12,215 bases of DNA. Source: Pyrinomonas sp040289685. GTDB lineage: Bacteria > Acidobacteriota > Blastocatellia > Pyrinomonadales > Pyrinomonadaceae. Below the pieces are notes generated by a model that was not told the DNA's origin, ran no database searches, and saw only the letters and a program-made list of their open reading frames with translations. This document shows, one piece after another, positions 1 to 7,385 of this stretch. Location of the stretch: assembly GCF_040289685.1 (NCBI RefSeq), contig NZ_PSLQ01000084.1, forward strand, positions 1 through 12,215, in the 5' to 3' direction. The position numbers and the translations under genes were made by a program. Each line of letters opens with the position of its first letter. The stretch's first letter is position 1.

Positions 1-80
1 GCCAGCGGATAGATCAAGCCCAAAAGCACCGTCGTCACGATCGTCATCGAAATCGCCGTCATCAAGTCTTTCTTCATCAT
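1..80 (-). CDS. kdpC: KdpC, potassium-transporting ATPase subunit C (5' end only)
   Basis: Only the first 26 codons are in the window; the gene continues past its left edge. The N-terminus begins MMKKDLMTAISMTIVTTVLL and runs on through GLIYPLA. This is the single N-terminal membrane helix of KdpC, with the typical hydrophobic stretch ending in a YPL motif. KdpC is the small subunit of the KdpFABC P-type K+ pump, anchored in the inner membrane, and is thought to stabilise the complex and assist ATP use by KdpB. It lies 10 nt downstream of the kdpB stop on the same strand, the standard kdpB-kdpC order. The start at 80 is chosen because GAGG sits 8 nt upstream; the adjacent ATG at 77 is an alternative. 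Identification rests on the helix and the context, since most of the protein is not visible. Confidence 0.88.
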   Translation of the reverse strand, partial: MMKKDLMTAISMTIVTTVLLGLIYPL

Positions 81-90
81 CTTCTCTGCC

Positions 91-2124
<2,034 letters not shown>

Positions 2125-2134
2125 TTTTCAGCCC

Positions 2135-2371
2135 TCAAAACGTCTGCCCCGCGTACATGAGAAGATGTTCCACGATCGGTCCAAGGCTAAGGACCGGGAA
2201 AAAGGTCAGCGCGCCGACGATCAGAATGACGCTGACGAGGAGCGCGACGAACGTTGGCGTGGTCACGGGAAACGTCCCAAGCGACGGCGGTACGCTCTTT
2301 TTGCGCGCGAGATTTCCCGCGATCGCCAGCGCCGGAACGATCATGAAAAACCGTCCGAGCAGCATCGCCAT
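2135..2371 (-). CDS. kdpA: KdpA C-terminal fragment (downstream of a frameshift)
   Basis: A 78-aa open frame beginning MAMLLGRFFMIVPALAIAG and containing LTFFPVLSLGPIVEHLL, which is the last transmembrane part of KdpA. It is in a different frame from the 502-aa upstream part. In-frame codons just before the ATG read NTSIG, exactly the KdpA sequence expected after LNANTLWY, so homology extends up to the break. Joined with a net 4-nt deletion, the two parts give a 584-aa protein, a normal KdpA length. The ATG at 2371 is only the first possible restart and has no convincing Shine-Dalgarno (only GGA nearby). Separate translation is therefore doubtful, and the fragment is best read as the tail of kdpA. 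Confidence 0.85.
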   Translation of the reverse strand: MAMLLGRFFMIVPALAIAGNLARKKSVPPSLGTFPVTTPTFVALLVSVILIVGALTFFPVLSLGPIVEHLLMYAGQTF

Positions 2372-2384
2372 TCCAATGCTCGTG

Positions 2385-3893
2385 TTATATATACCAAAGA
2401 GTGTTGGCGTTCAACCCGGCGAAGGCCGAGCCGTTGTTCGCCGTTCCCGAAGTAAAAGCATAAAGCATCTCCGATAAACCGTGTGGACCGTTGTTAGCGA
2501 GCGAGTTCAAACCAAACGAAGTGCGCGCGGAAACGGCCGTTAACGCGAGGATAACGAGCGGGAAGATGATGACGTAAAGCATTGCCATCTTCACATCATA
2601 TGATTCGATCTTCTTGCCCAGATACTCCGGCGTGCGCCCGACCATCAATCCGGCAATGAAAACCGAAAGAATGACCATCACCAGCACGCCAGAAAGACCT
2701 GCCCCGGCACCGCCGAAGATGACCTCGCCAAGTTGCATGTTCACAAGCGGCACAAGCCCGCCGAGCGGCGTGAAAGAGTCGTGCATTGAGTTGACCCCAC
2801 CGCAAGACACATCTGTGGTGACGGTGGCAAAAAGGGTCGAAGAGGCGATGCCAAAACGCACCTCTTTGCCTTCCATGTTGCCGCCCGGCTGCGCCTCGCT
2901 CGCACGCTGGTCCACGCCGAGCGAGGCGATGATCGGATTGCCGCGCGCTTCGGCCCAGTACGCGACCATGACGCCAACGAAGAAGAGCAGGCTCATCGCC
3001 GCGAAAACGGCCCAACCATGCCGTTGCGAGCCGGTCATACGCCCTAACGTGTAGGTGAGACCGGCGGGGATGGCGAGGATCGCCAGCATCTCCAGAAAGT
3101 TCGAAAGCGGAGTCGGGTTCTCGAACAGATGGGCGGAATTGGCATTGAAGAATCCGCCGCCGTTGGTGCCGAGCATCTTGATGGCGATTTGCGAGGCGGC
3201 TGGCCCTTGCGGAATCGTTTGCGTGATCATTCGCTCGCCGCTTTCGCCTACCGGCGGGTCTATGAGCGCGGCAACCTCATACGCGCGGAGGTTCTGAATC
3301 ACCCCCTGCGAGACGAGCGCGAGCGCGAGCACGAAACTGATCGGCAGGAGAATCCAAAGGACGCTGCGCGTGAAATCCACCCAGAAATTTCCAATGGTAT
3401 GGGACTCGCGCCGCGCGATGCCGCGCACGAAGGCGACGGCCACAGCCATACCGACAGCAGCCGAAGCGAAATTGTGGTAGGCAAGCCCAGCCATCTGCGT
3501 CAAATAGCTCATGGTCGATTCGCCGCTGTAAGCCTGCCAGTTCGTGTTCGTTGTAAAGCTCGCCGCCGTGTTGAACGCCAAATCGGGTGCGACGGCGCCG
3601 AACCCTTGAGGGTTAAAGGGCAAGATACCCTGAACGCGCTGAAGTAGGTAGAGAACAAGCATGGACACGGCGCTGAAAAGCAGCACGCTCCAAGCGTACT
3701 CGGTCCAGCGCATTTCGCGTCGTTCGTCAACGCCAGTTACGCGGTAGATCAAGCGTTCAAGCGGCCGCAGAACTGGATCGAGCCACGTCCGCTCGCCTTG
3801 GTAAACGCGCGCCATGTACGCGCCGAGCGGTTTGGTGACGAGCAGCAAGAAGGCGAAAAAGATCGCGATTTGCAACCAGCCGTCGAGCGTCAT
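2385..3893 (-). CDS. kdpA: KdpA, potassium-transporting ATPase channel subunit, frame broken near its 3' end
   Basis: KdpA is the K+-selective, channel-like subunit of KdpFABC, with four pore repeats in the inner membrane. Selectivity-filter loops are visible at TTNTNWQ (114-120), GTNGGGFFN (242-250), SCGGVNSMHDS (363-373) and FTSGTANNGSAFAGL (480-494). The frame ends prematurely after 502 aa at LNANTLWYI followed by TAA, because of a net 4-nt insertion in a TA tract; the remaining 83 residues lie in another frame (2135-2385). The last pore loop is retained but the final membrane helices are lost. If the break is real and not bypassed, pump function is probably lost. The ATG at 3893 has GAGGTG 5 nt upstream. 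The gene follows kdpF by 32 nt and precedes kdpB by 10 nt, counted from the true kdpA stop at 2135. Confidence 0.95.
   Translation of the reverse strand: MTLDGWLQIAIFFAFLLLVTKPLGAYMARVYQGERTWLDPVLRPLERLIYRVTGVDERREMRWTEYAWSVLLFSAVSMLVLYLLQRVQGILPFNPQGFGAVAPDLAFNTAASFTTNTNWQAYSGESTMSYLTQMAGLAYHNFASAAVGMAVAVAFVRGIARRESHTIGNFWVDFTRSVLWILLPISFVLALALVSQGVIQNLRAYEVAALIDPPVGESGERMITQTIPQGPAASQIAIKMLGTNGGGFFNANSAHLFENPTPLSNFLEMLAILAIPAGLTYTLGRMTGSQRHGWAVFAAMSLLFFVGVMVAYWAEARGNPIIASLGVDQRASEAQPGGNMEGKEVRFGIASSTLFATVTTDVSCGGVNSMHDSFTPLGGLVPLVNMQLGEVIFGGAGAGLSGVLVMVILSVFIAGLMVGRTPEYLGKKIESYDVKMAMLYVIIFPLVILALTAVSARTSFGLNSLANNGPHGLSEMLYAFTSGTANNGSAFAGLNANTLWYI
2386..2393. repeat. (TA)4 tract at the kdpA frameshift
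   Basis: The eight bases TATATATA sit exactly where the kdpA frame breaks. The family sequence NANTLWY-NTSIGMAMLLGRFF would be encoded by TGG TAT AAC ACG, that is with two TA units; here there are four. Removing two units, or adding one, restores a continuous 584- or 586-codon gene. The tract is short, so slippage is possible but not proven. Confidence 0.85.
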
Positions 3894-3925
3894 GTTTCAC
3901 CTCACCACGAAGGTCCGACAACCAC

Positions 3926-4015
3926 TCATAACTTCTCCGGACGAAGAAGCGCACGAAGCAGATAGACGAGTAACCCCAATGAAACTAGTAATCCGACGAT
4001 GTCTTCCGCGCTCAT
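3926..4015 (-). CDS. kdpF: KdpF, 29-aa stabilising subunit of the Kdp pump
   Basis: A 29-residue frame beginning MSAEDIVGLLVSLGLLVYLL and ending RALLRPEKL. It is one hydrophobic helix (about residues 6-20) followed by a basic tail ending RPEK, a usual KdpF ending. KdpF is a small membrane peptide that stabilises the KdpABC complex in the inner membrane, and it normally lies immediately before kdpA, as here (32-nt gap). The ATG at 4015 is 7 nt downstream of the preceding mini-gene's stop. GGAGA at that gene's 3' end provides a Shine-Dalgarno 11 nt upstream. Function is inferred from size, helix, tail motif and position, since KdpF sequences are too short for strong homology. Confidence 0.87.
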   Translation of the reverse strand: MSAEDIVGLLVSLGLLVYLLRALLRPEKL

Positions 4016-4022
4016 GATGATT

Positions 4023-4118
4023 TCATTCTCCATCGCGCAAGCTTTCGCACCAGCGCACATATATGCCAGCGAAAACAAAAAAGATCAACGTCACCGCCAC
4101 AAAGACCGAATCCGCCAT
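4023..4118 (-). CDS. Kdp-associated 31-aa single-helix membrane protein
   Basis: A 31-residue frame beginning MADSVFVAVTLIFFVFAGIY and ending VRWCESLRDGE. A single hydrophobic helix (about residues 4-20) is followed by a YVRxC..L segment (Tyr20, Cys24, Leu27). From memory, similar unnamed short proteins with a Y...C..L ending lie just before kdpF in many kdp operons of Acidobacteria, Actinobacteria and Proteobacteria. This one is in exactly that place, 7 nt before kdpF. Translation is well supported: GGAGG lies 7 nt before the ATG at 4118. The likely role is as an accessory peptide of the pump or its assembly, inferred from position only. It could alternatively be a translational leader that delivers ribosomes to kdpF. 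Confidence 0.75.
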   Translation of the reverse strand: MADSVFVAVTLIFFVFAGIYVRWCESLRDGE

Positions 4119-4172
4119 TTTGCATCCTCCATCTTCACGAAATCACACCGCTCCATGGGCGCGCCGCTTCCA

Positions 4173-5705
4173 TCACCTAATGCTCAACCACCAAGTGAGT
4201 CCTAGCGTGAGCGTGTTCTGCTCCTTCTTCAACAAGCCAGGGCGTTCGGTGAAGAAGAAAGCGCGATTAGAGAAATCGCGCCGGTATTCGGCGCGACCGA
4301 GAAGCCCGTCGGCTAATTGGCGATCAAACGTCAGCGTGTACTCCTTGAGCGCTTGCGAAGCCCCAGAGAAAAGGCTGCCGTCGGCAGCGACTCTTTCCGC
4401 TAAATACTCGAAGCGCCCGGCAACAGCCGATTTCGGCGTGAGCTGATAACGCAGATAACCGACTCCGCCCCACACCGTCGCTGGGGGGCTATGCCGAAAG
4501 ACGCGCCCGATGACGTAATCGGCCTCGAGCGCGAGCGTCAGTTTGTCCGTCACGTTGAAAGCGTGATAGGTATCGAAGATGTGCAAACGTCCATCTGGGA
4601 CGGGTCGAATGACGTCCAAACTCAATCCCGGCTGCGTCGGCACCGCTGGGAACCCCGGATTGAGAAGGGGTCGCCGGTCGCGCTGTTCCCGCCCGACGTA
4701 ATAGTTGAATTGCGAAGCGATGCGTTTATGAGGCTTATAACCGATGAGGAGGGCTTGTGATTTGAAGCCGTTGAAATCCTCTGCTTGTTGTGCGCCGTTG
4801 ACTAACCAGTATTCCAACGAGAGCCGTTCAGTTAGAGCGTAGTTCGCCCGAAGACCGAAGTGATAAGAAGGCAGGAAGTTGGAGTAGAACGAGCGCGAGT
4901 AATTGAAATTGTCCTTGGTGTAATTGGTTTCGTAGCTGAGCGAGCTAGCCCACTTGCCGAAATCGACCTTCAATCCTTTGCCCACCGGGAAGATGTATGT
5001 GCCGTATGCTTGCCACAAGTGACGGTAGACCTGTGGCCGCGGCTCATTGTTCGGACTGCCCTGCAACGTTTCAGTCGCTTGTCCGAACATCAGATCGACC
5101 CGCATTCCGAAACGTCGCCCTTTTTCGACATTCGGCGCGCGTTCGATGACGAGCGCCGCTTGATTCAGACTGAAACTGTTGGAAAGAACATCGTAGGCAC
5201 GCAAGAGATTGATGCCGCCGATGGGACGGTTGAAATTGTAACCGTAGTAGCCATCGACCGTCAGATCGAACTTCAATCCTTCCGGCAAGCCGCTCGACGA
5301 AGTCCGCCCGACGTTTGAAGCATCAGCAGAAGATACTCTCTCTTTCCGTGTGTGAGAGGTTCCATCCGTGTCCGTTTGCGGGGCTTCGACGGGGCGCGGT
5401 TCGCTACGAGCTTCACCGCTCATGTTGCGTTCGATCTCCGATAGCCTTCGTTCCAACTGCTCGATGCGCAACAGCAGGCTGCGTTCGCGGTCGGTTGAAT
5501 CGTCGCGGTCGGTTGAATCGTCTCCTGAGTTCGTCGATTGTTCCGAACGAGCTGCATCTTGCGTCGCTGCAGCGACCGCCTGCGCTTTGCCGTCGCTCCA
5601 ACAGCCGAGAAGGCCGAGGAAGAGCGGGACGACGCAGGCTGAACGACGAAAGGCTTGAACTAAACCGATCGCTGTGGGGCGAAAGACGCGAGAACTTTCC
5701 TTCAT
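4173..5705 (-). CDS. Outer-membrane beta-barrel porin (BBP2/OmpL-like), kdp-linked
   Basis: 510 aa. The N-terminus is a secretion signal: basic n-region, hydrophobic core about residues 24-34, then either a lipobox-like LLGC (Cys35) or signal-peptidase-I cleavage after AQA at 43. Residues about 50-75 are Ser/Asp-rich, residues 76-95 form a short coiled coil (RIEQLERRLSEIERNM), then comes a low-complexity linker. From about 145 the sequence alternates aromatic beta strands (for example FDLTVDGYYGYNFNRP, YETNYTKDNFNYSRSFYSN) to a C-terminal LTLGLTWWLSIR, the closing strand of an outer-membrane barrel. It resembles the beta-barrel porin-2 (OmpL-like) group; the substrate is not evident. AAGGAG lies 6 nt before the ATG, which overlaps the upstream gene's stop (ATGA). 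It is separated from the Kdp mini-gene by 54 nt, so it is probably co-transcribed with kdp. A K+ passage role is inference. Confidence 0.85.
   Translation of the reverse strand: MKESSRVFRPTAIGLVQAFRRSACVVPLFLGLLGCWSDGKAQAVAAATQDAARSEQSTNSGDDSTDRDDSTDRERSLLLRIEQLERRLSEIERNMSGEARSEPRPVEAPQTDTDGTSHTRKERVSSADASNVGRTSSSGLPEGLKFDLTVDGYYGYNFNRPIGGINLLRAYDVLSNSFSLNQAALVIERAPNVEKGRRFGMRVDLMFGQATETLQGSPNNEPRPQVYRHLWQAYGTYIFPVGKGLKVDFGKWASSLSYETNYTKDNFNYSRSFYSNFLPSYHFGLRANYALTERLSLEYWLVNGAQQAEDFNGFKSQALLIGYKPHKRIASQFNYYVGREQRDRRPLLNPGFPAVPTQPGLSLDVIRPVPDGRLHIFDTYHAFNVTDKLTLALEADYVIGRVFRHSPPATVWGGVGYLRYQLTPKSAVAGRFEYLAERVAADGSLFSGASQALKEYTLTFDRQLADGLLGRAEYRRDFSNRAFFFTERPGLLKKEQNTLTLGLTWWLSIR
5487..5522. 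repeat. 18-bp perfect tandem duplication inside the porin gene
   Basis: GCGGTCGGTTGAATCGTC occurs twice back to back (5487-5504 and 5505-5522). It encodes the hexapeptide repeat DDSTDR-DDSTDR in the Ser/Asp-rich segment just before the porin's coiled coil. Being a multiple of three, it keeps the frame, so copy number may vary without breaking the gene. Confidence 0.9.
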
Positions 5706-5959
5706 TTCGTCTCCTTTCGATCCTCTCTCATCTTCTTTTCTGCCGACTCAAAGCAATATGTGCCGACGATCAGCAAAGGCAACACGGCGAAGAGCAAAAG
5801 CGCCCCGCCAAGGCGAAAGTAGAAGCGCGCGTCTCCATGGCAGAACCAACTGACAGCGGTGAGCACGGACCCGAAGATGCCTGCCATGACGCCCGCGACG
5901 CCGACCGACGCTCCGAGGAATCGCAGCCGCTGTGCTCTGTTCGGTGAGCTCTTCGCCAT
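5702..5959 (-). CDS. Small two-helix membrane protein, first gene of the kdp operon
   Basis: 85 aa, no family recognised. Two clear transmembrane segments are visible: about residues 14-38 (LGASVGVAGVMAGIFGSVLT region) and 48-70 (FRLGGALLLFAVLPLLIVG region). They are joined by a short loop containing FCHGDARFY, with a basic N-terminus and a highly charged C-terminal tail rich in Lys, Arg and Glu. This predicts an inner-membrane hairpin with both ends in the cytoplasm. Its stop overlaps the porin start by four bases (ATGA), so the two are probably translationally coupled. It is the first gene after the putative KdpE operator. The ATG at 5959 is preceded by a weak AAGAAG; an in-frame stop shortly upstream excludes a longer form. 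The hydrophobic pattern makes it a convincing real gene even without a known family. Confidence 0.72.
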   Translation of the reverse strand: MAKSSPNRAQRLRFLGASVGVAGVMAGIFGSVLTAVSWFCHGDARFYFRLGGALLLFAVLPLLIVGTYCFESAEKKMREDRKETK

Positions 5960-5990
5960 AAAAGATCTTCTTTACCAAGGGCTCTCCTAA

Positions 5991-6008
5991 AACGGCTGAC
6001 TAGCCGTT
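5991..6008 (-). promoter_or_regulatory. Perfect hairpin in the kdp operon leader
   Basis: AACGGCT at 5991-5997 and AGCCGTT at 6002-6008 form a perfect 7-bp stem with a 4-nt loop. It lies between the operator array and the first gene's start, so it would be in the 5' untranslated region. It has no long U-run after it. It may be a leader structure or a binding site for a second regulator; function unknown. Confidence 0.35.
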
Positions 6009-6043
6009 CGCCCGTTCACGATCGATTAAGTTAAACCTGCTTT

Positions 6044-6083
6044 CGTAAAGGGCGCGTAAAGCGTCAATAAAGATTTCGTAAAG
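6044..6083 (-). promoter_or_regulatory. Putative KdpE operator: four direct repeats at an 11-bp period
   Basis: On the minus strand the 7-mers CTTTACG (6083-6077), CTTTATT (6072-6066), CTTTACG (6061-6055) and CTTTACG (6050-6044) occur at exact 11-bp steps. OmpR/PhoB-family regulators bind direct repeats spaced about 11 bp. The E. coli KdpE site, as I recall it, is also a T-rich direct repeat containing a TTTACA-like half. The array is 85-125 bp upstream of the first gene of the kdp operon, as expected for an activator site. A TTGACG (6067-6062) lies within it, but I see no convincing -10 hexamer at the right distance, so the promoter itself is unresolved. Confidence 0.65.
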
Positions 6084-6084
6084 G

Positions 6085-6499
6085 CCACACGAGACTCAGC
6101 GTCGCGGCTGAAAAAAGGAGGAGCGGCCGGTTTCTTGAACCCAAAGACGAAAGAGAAGAGCTTTGCTCTATCCCTTCGAAGCTGGCGATGTCAGCAAGTT
6201 AGGCGTCAGCGAATCGGGTTAGCCATTAGGTCGAGTTGCGAAGACGAGAGTGTAGATCGGCAGCGCGCGGCCACCTCCCTGCCGCATCGAATCGAAATGA
6301 GAAAACCTCTTGTTCGAAACCGATCGAAAGAGCGCGAGATCGCCGCGACCATCATCGAAGCGATGCGCACGGAGTGAACGAGCGAAGAGGTTCGCAATCA
6401 AAGCGAAGGTGAACGCGCACCGAAGAGTTGAGAGAAACCATGTGTTGACATCAGGCGAACGATTTCGCCCCCTGACGACGCCCTGTGATCTGAATTGGC
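6085..6499. other. Non-coding stretch between kdpE and the kdp operator
   Basis: About 415 bp with no convincing gene on either strand. Open frames here have basic, low-hydrophobicity, shadow-like composition. The only structure I see is the hairpin at 6451-6475, just after kdpE. An AAGGAGGAG on the plus strand (around 6116-6124) looks like a ribosome-binding site, but the nearest start (TTG at 6135) is too far and opens a non-protein-like frame. Confidence 0.6.
6451..6475 (-). terminator. Hairpin downstream of kdpE, possible terminator
   Basis: GGCGAA and TTCGCC form a perfect 6-bp stem with a 4-nt loop. TCA/TGA can extend it around a 3-nt bulge. It starts 25 nt after the kdpE stop, where a terminator would be expected, but no U-run follows it on the minus strand. 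It may therefore be a weak or factor-dependent stop, or an mRNA-end stabiliser. Confidence 0.35.
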
Positions 6500-7213
6500 T
6501 CAGTCGCCCTGTGGGTTGAAGCGATAGCCAACCCACGGCTCGGTCAAGATGTAACGCGGACGGTCAGGATCGGGTTCGACCTTTCGGCGCAAGTTGCCGA
6601 CGAAGACGCGCAAATATTCCTTCTGCTCGGTATATTCTCCGCCCCAAATCGCCCCGAGCAGCTTGCGATGCGTCAGCACGCGTCCTGCGTTCTGGACAAA
6701 GTAGAGCAAAAGATCGAACTCCTTGGGCGTCAAACGCACCGTTTCGTCGCGCACCTTGACGCTTCGCGTACCGAGATCGATCCGAAAATCGCCGACCTCG
6801 AGCGTTTCGTTCCTTTCGGGGAAAGCGACGTTCGACCGACGAAGCGCCGCGCGTATGCGCGCCAACAACTCGGCGATCCCGAAAGGTTTCGTCACATAAT
6901 CGTCCGCGCCCATATCGAGTGCTTCCACTTTCGTCCTCTCTTCGCCCTTGACCGACAGGACGATGATCGGCACTTGCGAGACGAGACGAAGGCGACGACA
7001 AACCTCCAACCCGTCGATTCCCGGCATGACGAGATCGACGACCACTAGATCGGGACGCCAATCCTCGAAGAGCTTGAGCGCCGCTTGCCCATCCAAAGCC
7101 GTTTTCACATCGTAACCTTGTGCGCCGAGACTTGCGCGCAGGACGCGCACGATTTGCGGCTCGTCATCGACGATGAGGATACGAGCCGCTTTTTCGGAAG
7201 CCATTTGTTTCAT
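6500..7213 (-). CDS. kdpE: KdpE-type response regulator (OmpR family)
   Basis: 237 aa from the chosen start. The N-terminal receiver domain (residues 11-126) has the acidic pair Asp16/Asp17, phospho-acceptor Asp60 (VVVDLVMPG), Ser87 and Lys109. The C-terminal winged-helix DNA-binding domain (about 138-235) has LTPKEFDLL, the helix EYLRVFVGNLRRKVEPD and the KdpE-like ending YILTEPWVGYRF. It is the cytoplasmic transcription activator expected to bind the repeat array upstream of the kdp operon in response to the kinase at 7386-8558. The ATG at 7213 is preferred (AAGGA about 12 nt upstream). The ATG at 7204 and a TTG at 7243 are alternatives, the latter without a Shine-Dalgarno. kdpD and kdpE usually touch or overlap; here 172 nt separate them. 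Confidence 0.93.
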   Translation of the reverse strand: MKQMASEKAARILIVDDEPQIVRVLRASLGAQGYDVKTALDGQAALKLFEDWRPDLVVVDLVMPGIDGLEVCRRLRLVSQVPIIVLSVKGEERTKVEALDMGADDYVTKPFGIAELLARIRAALRRSNVAFPERNETLEVGDFRIDLGTRSVKVRDETVRLTPKEFDLLLYFVQNAGRVLTHRKLLGAIWGGEYTEQKEYLRVFVGNLRRKVEPDPDRPRYILTEPWVGYRFNPQGD

Positions 7214-7295
7214 TGCGGAAGACGATCCTTTTCGCTCAACCAACCCGCGCTACGCCGCGCACCGCAAACGGTCCGCTGTTTACGCATCCGGATGG

Positions 7296-7376
7296 CTAAA
7301 GGAGGAAGAACGGTTCGCCCTCTCCGACTGAACTCAGGCGCGACTTACCAACAGTCGCAGCGACCTTTTTCCCCAT
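7296..7376 (-). CDS. Possible 26-aa leader ORF between kinase and kdpE
   Basis: A small frame beginning MGKKVAATVGKSRLSSVGEG starts 9 nt after the kinase stop. GAGG, overlapping that stop codon (TGAGG), lies 7 nt before its ATG. An inverted repeat, GCGACT (7340-7345) and AGTCGC (7353-7358), lies inside it. The start signal is reasonable, but nothing in the peptide is recognisable and the frame could be chance. Translation of it might affect expression of kdpE downstream. Confidence 0.25.
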   Translation of the reverse strand: MGKKVAATVGKSRLSSVGEGEPFFLL

Positions 7377-7385
7377 CCTCGTTCC

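Noticed and set aside
2135..3893. Two separate genes, a short KdpA and an independent small membrane protein
   Set aside because: The tail fragment is the canonical KdpA C-terminus, with homology continuing upstream of its first ATG, so this is one frameshifted gene.
5748..5978. 76-codon minus-strand frame with TTG start after AGGAG, overlapping the 85-aa gene
   Set aside because: Despite the good Shine-Dalgarno, its product is an Arg-rich shadow, while the ATG frame at 5959 encodes two clean membrane helices.
6135..6377. 80-codon plus-strand frame after an AAGGAGGAG
   Set aside because: The only nearby start is TTG, too far from the Shine-Dalgarno-like sequence, and the peptide has no protein-like pattern.
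6445..6450. TTGACA on the plus strand as a promoter -35
   Set aside because: No -10 hexamer lies 16-18 bp downstream and no plus-strand gene follows.
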